A stretch of 64,000 nucleotides of DNA from the NCBI GenBank assembly GCA_019914995.1, contig CM034142.1, forward strand, positions 5,971,031 to 6,035,030, given 5' to 3'. Source of the DNA: Acanthochlamys bracteata (lineage: Eukaryota; Streptophyta; Magnoliopsida; Pandanales; Velloziaceae). The position numbers and the translations under genes were made by a program. Shown one piece after another: positions 53,301 through 63,221 of this stretch. Below the pieces are notes generated by a model, which did not search any database, was not told the origin of the DNA, and saw only the letters and a list, made by a program, of their open reading frames with translations. The first letter of the stretch is position 1; every line of letters begins with the position of its first letter.

Positions 53301-56300
53301 CTAATTATCACCGTTAGATATGAAGAACTATGAGTTGAAAACAAGCTAACAAATTTTAATTCAATCGGACCTCAATTCGACCTTCATCTAGTCTTTTGAT
53401 CAAGTTGATATATATAGTAGAAAATGACAGAAATGATAATATATATATATATATTTTGAAATTTTCTTACTTTTAGTTATATATATATAACTGAAAGTAA
53501 GAAAACTTCAAAAAATATATATTTTATTATTTCTGTCATTTTGATCAAGTAACTAGATGGAGGTCGATTTGTAATCCGATTGAGATGAAATTTTGTGAGT
53601 AAGTTTCTAACTCGTAGTTCTTAATATCCAACGGTGGAGATTGGATTTGAAGCTTACCCTAGCCATAAACTAGAGAGAGAGCGCCCCTATCCCTATATAT
53701 ATATATTACAAAAGAAGAAGGCACGGTAAAGAAAAAGTGCAAACATGGACCTTTGGCAAGACTGTTTTCTCCAAAAAATATGTCATGTATTTTTCCTGTA
53801 GAAATCAGCACAAATAGAGTCGATGCACCTGTTTAAAAAAAAATTTAAGCTAAGAATAGTTATTGACCACAATCATTTGGAAATACTTCAATTATAAAAA
53901 ATTTGATAAAGTTGTCGAACAAGATCACAAAACTAAATTCTTACAAGAATGTTCTATCATTTTAAATTTCTTATAAGATTGTTATATTATATTAAAAATA
54001 AAGCATTTCAATGTGACATAAATGTAACTGATCAAAGAAGAATATTGCGTTTAGTTGAGATACAAAATTTCATAGGAGAATATATCTCAAGCATTCAAGC
54101 TTCATATACTTCTTTTGACTAATAACAAAGAACTATTTTAGATTGACCAAGGTACTTCTCTCAATAGCGGAGCTCTTCGTACAAAACTTAGATTGAAGAT
54201 AAAAATATTGTTCGAGCATACATCTCAAGCATTCGAGCCCGATATTTCTTTTAATTAACAAAAAGGGCATTTATACATCAAATGGATTTGAAGTTTTAGA
54301 GATACTCTTTCTCAACACCAATAAAGTTCTTTTTACGGATTACAAAGTTCTTCTTGGGCTCTAAATCAATGATACACCTTCTCAAAAAAAAAAAATGAAA
54401 AGTAACAAAATAACTAGTAAACTATAATTCGAAAATAGCTAATGCATAAATCTCCCCCTCCAATGAGACTTACAATGCTTATTTATAGCTAAACAAGGAG
54501 TTCTTCTACAAAAGAACTCCTATGCCTAATAAAGTTCCACTTGCAAGGAACTTCTAAACTTAAAGGACTCTTAGCTTTAACTGTGCTATCCACAGTTAGA
54601 CTCCTTCAGAAACTCTAACTCAGCAACACTTCTAAACATCTAATACTAGTTGCTAAATGATTCTTAGCAACACTAATGCATCTAAATCAGAGGTGGTCGA
54701 TGCTTCTCCAAATTGTTAGGATTGGCAAACCGACAAGTCCCGCAATTGGGATTTCGTTGTCTCTTCCTAAGTAAATGCCCTTCTGCTCGCCCCATAATTT
54801 CTCGCCCAAAGGCATCACTCCCTTTCCTTGAGATTCACCTCGCCCCTGGTCAGATTCGGCAGAGCTTCAATGATGGCTCTTCCAATCAAATTTTGTGATA
54901 AGAGCTTAGCATCCTTAAGCTGGGATACATGAAAAATTGGATGAATTTTGGATGTTGAAGGTAGTGCCCGGTGGGTATGCATCGTCCAATGACCGAGCAC
55001 GAGTACGGCCCATGGTAGCGATACCTTAGCTTATGGTTCCTTCGTTCAGCTATTGAGGATTGACGATAAGGCTGTAATCTGAGCAGTAATTGGTCCCCTG
55101 GTTGAAAATATTTCTCCCTTCTGTGACTATCCGCCAGCTGTTTCATCCTATTTTGAGCTCGCACAAGATGGAAGCGCAGCTCCTTAAGGATGTCATCCCG
55201 TTTGCAAGAATCGCCGTCTAATTCATCCAGGGGCGAGATCCTACAGTGCCAAGCAACTAATGCGGTGGTGGTCTCATCAGAATCGCTTCAAAGGGCGTTG
55301 TCCCATCGGGCCGAGTGAGGCCGGTGTTGTACGAATACTCGCCGGTCTGGGGATTGATCCACTTGCGGGGGATGGTCTCCACGGCAACAGAAATACGATT
55401 CCAACCCTCTATTCACTACTTCGCTTTTTCCGTCCGTCTGAGGATGATAAGCCGTGCTCAGATGGAGTGAGGTGCCTTGAAAGCGATGCAATTCCTTCCA
55501 AAAGGTGCTGAGAAACACGGGATCTCTGTCGGACACAATAGAGGTGGGACAACCATGCAGGCGAACCACTTCCTTGGCAAAAATGTTAGCTATGTCTACT
55601 GCAGTGTAAGGATGTTTAAGGGCAATAAAATGAGCGTACTTGGATAGGCGATCCACCACTACGAAGATCATATCCTTCCCTCCCGATGGTGGTAAACCCT
55701 CTATGAAATCCATTGAAATATCCGACCATATTTGATCGGGTATTGGTAAAGGTTGCAAGAGCCCTGCTGGTCGAAGGGACTCGGTCTTGGCAAGAGCACA
55801 AGCAACACAAGCTGCAATATAGTGTTGAATGTCTTTAGACATACCAGGCCAGTAAAAATTTTGTGCTAACCTTTTGAAGGTGCGAAACTGTCCCCGTGTC
55901 CCCCTTGAAAGCGTAATTATGTGCCTCAAACAAAGAGTTGTGTGCGCAAGGAACGCTATTAGGTACCCATAGCTTCGCTTGCATGCTGCCCCATCCACCA
56001 CCTTTCACGGATGTGAGCCATTGTCCGCCGCCTTACATAGCTCTGTTAGAGAATGATCTTCCCGCGAGCCTTCAGAAAATCATCCCGCAATAAGTACTCG
56101 GAGTGTTGAAACAATGCAAGGAAGCCTCTGGGTTCGCGTGAAAGTGCATCCGCCACTACGTTTTGAGCTCCCGAGCGGTAAACAATTTGATAATCAAATC
56201 AAGGAGTTTAACCAACCATCTGTGGCTTTGGTCGGGGTTGATGGCGTTGTTCCAAGAGGTACTTCAAACTCAAATGATCCGTCTTGATAATGAATCGCCA

Positions 56301-59300
56301 AGCAAGTATGGTTTCCATTTTTGAATCGCTACAACGAGCCATAAGTTCCTTCTTATAAGTCGATTTAGCGAGGGCGGTGGAAGATAATGCCATCTTGAAA
56401 AATGCTATAGGCTTATTACATTGTGTGAGGACAAAGACCAAGTCCCTTGTTTGAAGCATCTGTTTTACGGTAAATATTGCATTGAAATCGGGAGAAGCTA
56501 AAAAAAAAGCTTCATCATCGCTTTCTTCAAAGTTTCAAAAGCTCTGTTGAATCAATTCCATTGAAATGACTCCTTTTTGAAGAATGCGCCAAAGGAGCGA
56601 CTATCATTCCATAATTCTTTGAATCTCCGATAATAACCGGTGAGGCCCAAGAATCCCCTAAGTTCGATGGCCGATTGGGCCTTAATCGCCAACTGTCACG
56701 GCCTTAATCTTCATAGGATCCGCCGCAATGCCATCTTTGGAAACAATATGACCAAGGTACTTTAGTTCTTGCACCCAAAAACGACACTTTGCCAAGTTAG
56801 CATATAGTTGCTCCTTCTTTAAGACCGAAAATACCGTGGCTAGGTGATTCAAATGGTCTTGCCAAGTCTCCTCAGATGAGAATATCGCCAAAGAAAACTA
56901 ATACAAATTTACGTAAGATAGGGTCGAAAAACCTCGCTCATGAGGGATTGAAAGGTCACGAGCATTGGTTAAGCCAAGGGCATGACCAAAAATTCATAGT
57001 GCCCATCATGCTTTCTAAAAAGTCGTCTTGTGGACATCTTCCTTCTTCACGCGAACTGGTGATAACAGGACTTGAGGTCCAAATTTTTAGAAAAGAAACA
57101 AGCACCATGTAACTCATCTAATAGTTCATCAATTATGGGTATCTAAACTTATCTCGACGGTGATCTCGTTGAGTGCTTTATAATCAACACAAAACGCCAA
57201 GATCCATCCTTCTTTTAACCAAAGAAAACCGAGAGGAAAATGTTAAGTCGCTTGGTTGGATGATCCTTGTGATAGCATATCCGATCTGACCTTTCTATCT
57301 CAAATTTTTTGGATATGGGGATAACGGTAGGGTCTTACATTACCGGTGCGGCTCGGGCAAGAATGGAATGACATGATCGTGGGGAACGTTGAGGAGGCAT
57401 CCCCAAAACGGTTTCAAGATTGATGTGTATTGTTCTATAAGATTTTGTAGCTCACTTGGCAAACAAGATCCTCTTCCTTTTGGGCAGTCTCGTCGGGTGC
57501 CTCAGATGCCATAAGTCTTATAGAACAGAGGGAAGATTTAGAGCTAAGAACATGAAACTTCGATACTCCTGCTTCTCGGAAACCTTGTAGGGTGCACTCT
57601 TGGCCATTCAATGTGAACCTCATTTGCGACTGGCGCCAATTGCTCACCACTTCCCCTAAGCCCTCTAACCATTGTATTCCTAGGACTAAGTCCATCCCCC
57701 CTAGAGGAAAAGGGTAGACATCCACCATTAATTCCACTCTTCCAATGTTTAGTGGAACTTGCTTGCATATGACATCAACAGAGTGAGGTCTCCCATCCGC
57801 AAGCTCTACCTTAAGGGCCCTTACGGGTGAAGAGCTTAACCTCAAGTGCTTCACAAGGCGATCTGATATAAAGTTATGGGTGCTTCCTGAATCGATTAAA
57901 ATAAAGACCTCTTGTTTCTTAATTTTTCCTAAGAACACGTAATGTCCGTGGGTCCGGTCAAGCCACACATCGATCGAGAGATAACGTGGCATCCTCCACG
58001 CTTGCATCTTGTTCTTCCTCGCTATCTTCTCCTTCCAATTCGTTAGCTTCGCCACCGCAATTGCATATAGACGAAGTTGTGCACTTTATGGCCGTGCACA
58101 TACCTATCATCACAAAGAGAAACATAGGCCCTTTGATCTCCTTGAGTTGATCTCGCCATCGACAAATTTGAAGGTTTGGATCGAGTATTTAGTCTTTGGA
58201 CTAATTGTTACTTGTGTGTTGGATGCATGATGCCCCAAGGTCTACGTGTAACTTGAAGATGGCCGAATTGCTGAGTTGTGTGTGTCTTCCCGCACGTGGA
58301 TGGATGACTCTTTGAATTCTTGTGTTCAAACATCTTGGCAACATATATGCCATTTGTAACTCTTTAGGTCTGGCTGCCATCACTTCCATCGCGAGCTTCT
58401 TTGAAAGTCCTCCACAAAACCTCCCCACCAAGTCTTGCTCCGAAGTAGAGGGTAGCTGCGTCCGAAGGTCTTCGAAAGCAACCAAATACTCTCCTAGTGA
58501 TCCAGTTTGACGCAACTGTTGCAAAGAGAAACTAGGATTTTCAAAGCAAAGAGGGCCGAACCTCATCGATGAAGGCTTCACGAAATTCTTCCCAAGAGTG
58601 TTAGGGTTTGTCTCTTTCAAGCTTTGGTACCATCTATTAGCCGTTGAAAATACATTACAGCAATTCTCACTCGATCCCAAAGTGGTGTGTTGTAAAATTT
58701 GAAATATTTTTCCGCCGAGTATAACCACTCGTTTGGCCCATTACCATCAAAATAAAGAAACTTGTCTCTCCTTAAAAGGTTGAGTATAGGTGTCATGTGA
58801 TTGTAGTGCTGGATGTGTTGGGTTTTGAGATACTTGAACTCTATGGTATGAATTCGAGTGGTGGTATTTTTCTGTTCCTGACAAGGGTTGGTTTGTATGG
58901 CTTAATGGAGTTTGCTGCCAATAGGATTCGCATTGGTCATTTATGCGAAAGGCATTATTTGATCTGGATGATGTAGGTGCAAATTGTATTTGTTGCTGGT
59001 TTGTTTGGAGCCATTGCTGGTCAGTATTGTTTTGTATAGGTGGTACTTGGTGTGGAATTGTGGGTATATTGGTGGACTGTAGTGTAGAAACAGTGGGGTA
59101 ATTTGGTTGGATGTCTGAGGAAGTCCTCTCTTGAAGCATGTTCTGCTCAAGGGGATTCACTTGGGTTGTTGGTTTCCCATGTGGTACTTGTTCCTTGCTG
59201 GTTTGGTTAGCAAGAACAGCCAGAGTGAGCCTCTCTATGTTGGATGACATGCGTCTTATTTCTTCCAACACAAGGTTCTCTCTTAGCGTTATTGCTGTTT

Positions 59301-62300
59301 GATTGGATGGTGCACTGGAATATGCTTGCAAGGCATCTCCAATGGTGATGGTAGGCTCAGGAGTCTTAGGTGAGTCGGGGGTGTTGGAGCGGCGCTTCCC
59401 CATGGACCTTGTTCTGGTACTAAGTTGATACACCTTCTCAAAAAAAAAATGAAAAGTAACAAAATAACTAGTAAACTGTAATTTGAAAATAGCTAATGCA
59501 TAAATCTCCCCCTCCAATGAGACTTACAATGCTTATTTATAGCTAAACAAGGAGTTCTTCTACAAAAGAACTCCTATGCCTAATAAAGTTCCACTTGCAA
59601 GGAACTTCTAAACTTAAAGAACTCTTAGCTTTAACTGTGCTATCCACAGTTAGACTCCTTCAGAAACTCTAACTCAGCAACACTTCTAAACATCTAATAC
59701 TAGTTGCTAAATGATTCTTAGCAACACTAATGCATCTAAATCTGTAACCGGTGGCTGATGCTTCTCCAGCTGTTAGGATTGGCAACCGGGACAAGTCCTG
59801 CAACTGGGATTTCGTTGTCTCTTCCTAAGTAAATGCCTTTCTCTGTTCTGCCCCATAATTTCCTGGCCCAGTGCATCAATCAAGACCGTACTCAGACCAG
59901 AAACTGAACCTCCAACATTTACTTTTATGTTGTTGTTATGCTTATACAGGACCAGTATGTTTGTCATGAAATGCTAAAGACCTATTATAAAAGTGTATTA
60001 ATAGTCTCGATAGGCTTTATAGTTAAGAACACTCGCTTTCCCTCCTTTCCAGTTTTAAAGACTTGCCAAATTGGTAGGTCCTAAATATTAGGGGTTAGGA
60101 GGGGCAATTTACAGTGTCCAGAGTCATGTCACAGTAAAAAAAGAAACTCGGGATCAGAAATTAGAATAAATGCAGTCTTAATTGATAGAGACAAAAAAAG
60201 GGAAAAGACTTAGCATCTAGAGGCATCCTTTAAAAGAAAACAAAGAAAAAGGAAAAAAAATCATCATCGAAATATTTGGTCAAAGTGGACAATTGCTAAA
60301 AGTTTCAAAAGAAGTCTGAAAACTTAGCTTCACATAAACAAATCAAAAGAAGAAAGAGCAATGGTTTTAAAGAGTAACCTCTCGCTGCCTGTCTAGTGCT
60401 ATTGCACCTAACTCCACCGAGCTCAATAAATGCCTTCATCAGTGGTGACTCCTGTTAACCCCAAAATCATCACTAAGTTGAAGAGCTGTTCATTGTCTTG
60501 CCAAAATGGCTCTTATAAAATAGTTGCCAGTACTTGTAGTTTATATTTCTACATGAGTGACATTGTTTTTAAAGTACAAACAAGTAGTTGCTAACTATAG
60601 GTATTACGACTACAAGTTAGTTGTCAAAACTGATACATTGCCACTTTTAAAGTGCAGTTACTGAAATGTTTAATTGCAGCATAATGATGATACACAGATA
60701 ATTACTACAGAAAATAACAACTAAACTTTTAATAAGCTGAATTATGATGGTTACATGTTGATACAACTACCTGATTACCTTGGGTTTCTTAATCCAAACT
60801 TTAACCCACTAAGTGGAATTAGCTATAAAGATCCTTCCATAGAAAATCCATATCATAAAAAGTTTGACAAGATTTCACATTGGCTGACAATTTGTAAGAC
60901 AAAATTTGGATGTTCATCATGTTTGGCATGCATCCCCCAGTTAGTGAATTTTCTGCTACTTGCTTTGACGTGTGTTTTCCAAACAGTGTTTTCTATTATT
61001 TCCATGTTTTGCTGCGTGTTTCTGACTACTCTTTTATCTTGCTTTCCGTGTTTTGGTGTGTGCTCCACAGAATGTGTTTGTCTTTCATAATATTGCGTGT
61101 TTCTGTGATTCACGTGTATCCCTTGACTATTATTTTCATGTCCCCCCAGATAGTGTTAATCTCCCCACATGCAGCCTATGTTTCCTAGCTAGTCTTTCTA
61201 TGTAACATAACAACATCAGCGAAATGCAAAACTAGAATTTTAGACAAGGGAACAAGAAGATGAGGATAGCTAACTAAACTTCTTTACTACATTAGACCAT
61301 GATGGCAACAACTAGTTGCATGCCCCAAGTATACATATCAGGGAGGGCCTAGCTTTTCTTTCTATGTATCATAACAACATCAGAGAAATGCAAACTAGAA
61401 TTTTAGACAAGGGAACAAGCAGATGAGGGATAACTAACTAAACTTCTTTACTTCTTTAGACCATGATGGCAACAACTAAGCTTATGTAACTAGGTGGGTC
61501 AGCTAAACGTCTTTAGACAAGGGTTTGAAAATTGTTTGGAGCACACAAGGGTATAAAGTTGCATGCCCCAAGTTTAAATATCAGAGAGGGCCTAGCTGTT
61601 GGTCTAAGGTAGTATTTGGTAGTGTTTTGGAACTAAGGACATCTATTTTTTCTGAAAGTCTTTTTGTACACACTAAGGTACTGTGAGTAATAAAGTTTTA
61701 CCAAGTCTAGTCTACCTAAAACTGGATGCAACTTAGTTGTTTGGAATAAGTTCTAATCCAGTTTCGCAAATATCCAGAGCTTCCTAAAACCCAAAATTAG
61801 GATTCATTGGAAAAGCTTTTAACCCTGTTTTAAGGACATACATACACGATCTACCTAGTGGACTAAGGCTTATTGTTGTTGGTATTGAACCCTGTTTCAA
61901 GGAAGCACATACTTTAGTTTTACTAAGACAAGTTTTATGAGTATGAGTTTCTAATGGAATGACTTCATTAGTTTTGCTTAAAACATATTTTTTTTGTTTT
62001 ACTAAAACTAATAATTCCAATTTTATGGAAAAAACATGTTAAGAAAACCTACTTTAAAACATCCAAACAACCATAGTTGTAAAACTCATATAAGAAAAGC
62101 AGATTCTATATAGATTTACATCTGAAACAGAAGGCATAAGATTTTGTGGATTGGATAGCTAAGCTTTCTACAGTCTAGTGTATATGTTGATCAGCTGCTT
62201 GTGACACTTGTCTCAGTTTGTACTCCATGTATTCTTCTTCCTTACCTAATTCCGTATATATTAGATTCCAACAATCACAATGTTGACAAAATTAGATAGT

Positions 62301-63194
62301 ATGCCCTCAATACAGTAACTGTATTTTCAATTAAACAAACATTAATTTTGCACCTGATTCTTTTGTTTCGAGCATAAGAAATTCAGATTAGGAATCCATT
62401 TGTCTTGAATGAAATATGGATCCTCTAGCTGGATCCTGGTGAAGAATATTACTTGTTGATATGATGTGTTTGTAGAGATAAGATCTCTAGGCTCTAATGT
62501 ATAGGTTGATCTCTCAATCATAACCCTTGTCACATTTTGGAGTCCTTGAATTGCTCCACTCACAATCATAATTCTGTAGATATGTGATTCCAGCAAGCTA
62601 CAATATTTAAAAAAACACCCCAATATTTCACAACTACAAGTGCGTTTACATTCAAAAACACTGTTTGTCATTATCTTAACTACGATGATGCACTACTAAG
62701 GTCGATGTGCCATCATCTGATTGATTGTTTTGAATGTGAAATTAAAACAACTAAAAATGATCATCAACAAACACCAACCATTTTCTTGAACATAGAGGTT
62801 AGCCCCATAACTAGAATTGCTGCTTCACATTCAAACAAACAGCACCTACGTTCAATTATATCCAATCCTTCTTATTTCAAATGTAAATATTTCATTTTCA
62901 ACTTAACAACTTTGCTCATAATACGTTCTCATCAAACTAGTATACATAAACACCCAAGAAATATTAACTTCAATTGCTTGATTGAATGATTGATTCCAGT
63001 AAACATAATCACATCAAGCAACTGTTAGCATACAAATGACAACAACAAGAACAGAGAATGAGGATTCTAGGAAAAAAAAAATTGTTACAGACCTCAATGA
63101 CGAATCCCTGAACTCGAAACCCCGATTGAAGGAGTGATCTAGCGAGCTCCAAGCTTAGATCGTCTAACCCTACGAACCCAATCACGCTCGCCAT
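29083..63194 (-). CDS. Dehydrogenase-dehydrogenase-DUF1537 kinase-class II aldolase fusion protein
   Basis: A plant 'ketose-bisphosphate aldolase class-II family protein' (family of Arabidopsis At1g18270). It has 42 coding exons spread over 34 kb, and all exon phases join. The total is about 1372 aa, the usual size for the family. Order: dehydrogenase-like repeat 1 (residues 1-285), dehydrogenase repeat 2 (about 300-603), DUF1537/OtnK-type kinase (about 620-1095), class II aldolase (about 1100-1372). Exon coordinates are in the four domain entries. The start is set at [12 protein letters not shown] (63194); an in-frame ATG two codons upstream (63200) is equally possible. In bacteria these families cooperate in catabolism of four-carbon sugar acids, so a role in threonate or related acid breakdown is inferred. 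No transit peptide is obvious, which suggests the cytosol. One intron appears to use a GC donor. No coding break is seen. Confidence 0.95.
34174..34411. mobile_element. Small inverted-repeat element in intron 32
   Basis: Begins GGGCGCGTTTACCT and ends AGGTAAACACACCC, an inverted pair matching at 12 of 14 positions, with an AT-rich interior of about 210 bp. 'aactcacttttaata' near the left end also has an inverted partner 'actcactttcaaaaaagtga' near the right end. This is a typical MITE layout. A target-site duplication is not clear. Confidence 0.7.
35929..37260. repeat. Tandem duplication in intron 28, second copy interrupted
   Basis: Copy A is about 35929-36360 and copy B about 36361-37260. 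Shared ordered words include 'catatcaaag(t/a)ggaagagtatctgt', 'taatcagttaagtatta'/'taattagttaagtatta', 'ctggttgtagtag'-type words, and a 'caattaatgaagttttga'-like end. Copy B is longer because a 460-bp inverted-repeat element (36424-36883) sits inside it. The unit resembles LTR sequence, so an old LTR pair or nested repeat is possible. Confidence 0.6.
36424..36883. mobile_element. Inverted-repeat insertion inside the intron 28 duplication
   Basis: Bounded by 'catagttatc' at the left and 'gataactataatg' at the right, giving a 9-bp perfect terminal inverted repeat (atagttatc/gataactat). The interior has 'ccagcaattagatcacctgg'-type words near the left and their complement-like partners ('gatccaattactgaaccg') near the right. 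No coding capacity. It interrupts a sequence that is continuous in the neighbouring duplicate. Confidence 0.6.
40376..44360 (-). other. Domain segment 2: intact HIBADH/LtnD-like dehydrogenase repeat (exons 12-22)
   Basis: Exons: 44360-44166, 43700-43625, 42939-42859, 42782-42702, 42440-42364, 42258-42204, 42108-42060, 41937-41800, 41015-40934, 40834-40756 and 40416-40376. Motifs of the beta-hydroxyacid dehydrogenase family are complete: the Rossmann loop [17 protein letters not shown] (about residues 311-327), the substrate loop [23 protein letters not shown], and the catalytic lysine in [12 protein letters not shown] (about residue 493). It would oxidise a hydroxyacid with NAD(P). The bacterial LtnD comparison suggests L-threonate or a similar four-carbon acid. 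The helical domain ends with [12 protein letters not shown]. Confidence 0.93.
47324..52594 (-). other. Intron 4 of the fusion gene (5.3 kb), no gene found inside
   Basis: Between exon 5 and exon 4. It contains A-runs (about 47792-47820), an ATGCATGCATGC stretch near 48710, and moderately complex DNA from 48.7 to 51 kb that may be a decayed transposon without recognisable protein motifs. ATG-started frames such as 49821-50102 have no family resemblance. About 51960-52390 is AT-rich with repeated 'gtaaatcg' and 'cgtgatttta' words. Confidence 0.5.
52835..53150. mobile_element. Foldback element in intron 3, first copy
   Basis: Left arm about 52840-52970 contains 'ccaccgttagatattaagaa', 'caatcggatca' and 'ttaatcaaaatgacag'. 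Right arm about 53030-53150 contains the complements ('atcaaaatgacag', 'cacgattaagctgaaatttt', 'cataactcttcatatccaac'). The loop is about 60 bp. It belongs to the same family as 22207-22560 and 53268-53690. Confidence 0.7.
53182..53216. repeat. CA/AC microsatellite
   Basis: A run of CA dinucleotides with one ACCA interruption, followed by 'catacata' words. It lies between two foldback elements in intron 3. Confidence 0.9.
53268..53690. mobile_element. Large hairpin-forming foldback element in intron 3
   Basis: Two arms of roughly 210 bp meet at a palindromic centre near 53481 ('tagttatatatatataacta'). The left arm reads 'caccgttagatatgaagaac', 'ttcaatcggacctcaattcg', 'tcttttgatcaag', 'atgacagaaatgataata', 'tttcttacttttagtt'. 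The right arm gives the complements of these in reverse order. By eye the arms agree at roughly four in five positions with almost no loop. An RNA from either strand would fold into a long double-stranded hairpin. The outer right end carries 'agagagagagcgcccctatc'. Confidence 0.85.
54370..54817 (-). repeat. 3' LTR of the retrotransposon
   Basis: About 448 bp, partner of 59426-59878. The divergent part (about 54690-54817) abuts the internal region, which is itself rich in frameshifts. Confidence 0.93.
54818..54832 (-). other. Polypurine tract of the retrotransposon
   Basis: Directly before the 3' LTR the minus strand reads CTCAAGGAAAGGGAG, an almost pure purine run in the expected place for plus-strand priming. 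Confidence 0.8.
54886..56001 (-). pseudogene. Retrotransposon integrase, broken
   Basis: The frame at 55288-56001 carries the integrase zinc-finger end (CVACALAKT) and the catalytic core: [20 protein letters not shown] (first Asp), [14 protein letters not shown] (second Asp), and [20 protein letters not shown] (Glu). The frame then shifts. C-terminal pieces at 54886-55164 ([19 protein letters not shown]) and 54815-55000 ([10 protein letters not shown]) lie in other frames. Confidence 0.85.
56205..57200 (-). pseudogene. Retrotransposon reverse transcriptase and RNase H, broken
   Basis: Fragments occur in the correct order but in different frames. [14 protein letters not shown] (RT, about 57165-57200) comes first. 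[20 protein letters not shown] with [18 protein letters not shown] (RT end, 56682-56891) follows. [20 protein letters not shown] (RNase H, 56208-56459) comes last. The RT catalytic YxDD region is not readable because of shifts. Confidence 0.8.
57435..58055 (-). pseudogene. Retrotransposon aspartic protease region
   Basis: A 206-codon open stretch with the retropepsin active-site motif [12 protein letters not shown], followed by [13 protein letters not shown] and [12 protein letters not shown], typical of plant Ty3/gypsy proteases. The active-site Asp is intact, but the polyprotein is broken on both sides. Confidence 0.85.
58085..59403 (-). pseudogene. Retrotransposon gag, frameshifted
   Basis: Open from ATG at 59403 ([17 protein letters not shown]) through a Gln/Asn-rich region to about 58749. 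A frame change then occurs, and the conserved gag core continues in another frame ([17 protein letters not shown] at about 58730). Later parts ([19 protein letters not shown], about 58500) lie in yet another frame. A zinc-knuckle remnant near 58085-58130 reads [14 protein letters not shown], with a cysteine replaced. At least two frameshifts make it non-functional. Confidence 0.8.
59407..59424 (-). other. Primer-binding site, initiator-Met tRNA type
   Basis: Just inside the 5' LTR the minus strand reads AGTACCAGAACAAGGT, matching the usual plant site GGTATCAGAGCCAGGT at 12 of 16 positions. Position and similarity support a methionine initiator tRNA primer. Confidence 0.65.
59426..59878 (-). 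repeat. 5' LTR of the retrotransposon
   Basis: About 453 bp. Over the part 59426-59743 it differs from the other LTR by only three substitutions and a poly-A length change. The remainder (59744-59878) differs at many sites, mostly small indels. The plus-strand ends are tgatacac and gtgcatca. Confidence 0.93.
60755..61190. other. Intron 1 segment, no gene supported
   Basis: Part of intron 1 of the fusion gene (63092 to 60452). An ATG-started frame of 111 codons on the plus strand is Cys/Phe-rich and low in complexity, built from repeated 'gtgtttt' and 'ctttcc' words. It has no family resemblance, so I do not call it a gene. Confidence 0.5.
61187..61600. repeat. Tandem duplication in intron 1
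   Basis: About 61187-61350 and 61352-61480 are close direct copies. Both contain 'tctttctatgta(a/t)cataaca', 'ctagaattttagacaaggga' and 'gaccatgatggcaacaacta'. The joining motif 'gttgcatgccccaagt' plus 'atcag(g/a)gagggcctag' occurs after copy 1 and again at 61559-61600, so a third, partial copy follows. Confidence 0.8.
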
Positions 63195-63221
63195 TTCCAT
63201 ACCTCTCTCTTTCTCTCTCAA

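Larger units (their letters stand above)
54365..59883 (-). mobile_element. Ty3/gypsy LTR retrotransposon in intron 2 of the fusion gene
   Basis: The element is 54370-59878, flanked by the 5-bp target-site duplication ATCAA (54365-54369 and 59879-59883). Both LTRs start TGAT and end ATCA on the plus strand. Reading on the minus strand, the order is 5' LTR, primer-binding site, gag, protease, reverse transcriptase/RNase H, integrase, polypurine tract, 3' LTR, which is the Ty3/gypsy order. All coding parts carry frameshifts or stops, so the copy cannot act on its own. It lies in the same orientation as the host gene. I could not assign a lineage; no chromodomain was recognised. Confidence 0.93.
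44502..63194 (-). other. Domain segment 1: degenerate HIBADH-like repeat (exons 1-11)
   Basis: Exons: 63194-63093, 60451-60379, 53828-53751, 52676-52596, 47322-47246, 47119-47065, 46968-46920, 46623-46486, 45818-45737, 44702-44624 and 44542-44502. The fold is that of 3-hydroxyisobutyrate/L-threonate dehydrogenases, but key motifs are eroded. The dinucleotide loop reads [13 protein letters not shown] where the family has GLGxMGxxMA. The DxPVSGG substrate loop reads DAHFCRG. The helix carrying the catalytic lysine reads [10 protein letters not shown], with Arg (codon AGA at 46616-46614) at the lysine position. It is probably not an active dehydrogenase; a structural or regulatory role is inferred. 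The C-terminal helical part ([11 protein letters not shown]) is well kept. Confidence 0.9.

Noticed and set aside
55260-55511. Plus-strand frame within the retrotransposon
   Set aside because: Antisense to the integrase core, whose DDE residues are clear on the minus strand.
58009-58510. Plus-strand frames opposite gag and protease
   Set aside because: Antisense shadows; the minus strand carries the retropepsin and gag motifs.
60755-61090. 111-codon Cys/Phe-rich plus-strand frame in intron 1
   Set aside because: Built from simple repeated words and has no conserved motif; likely chance.
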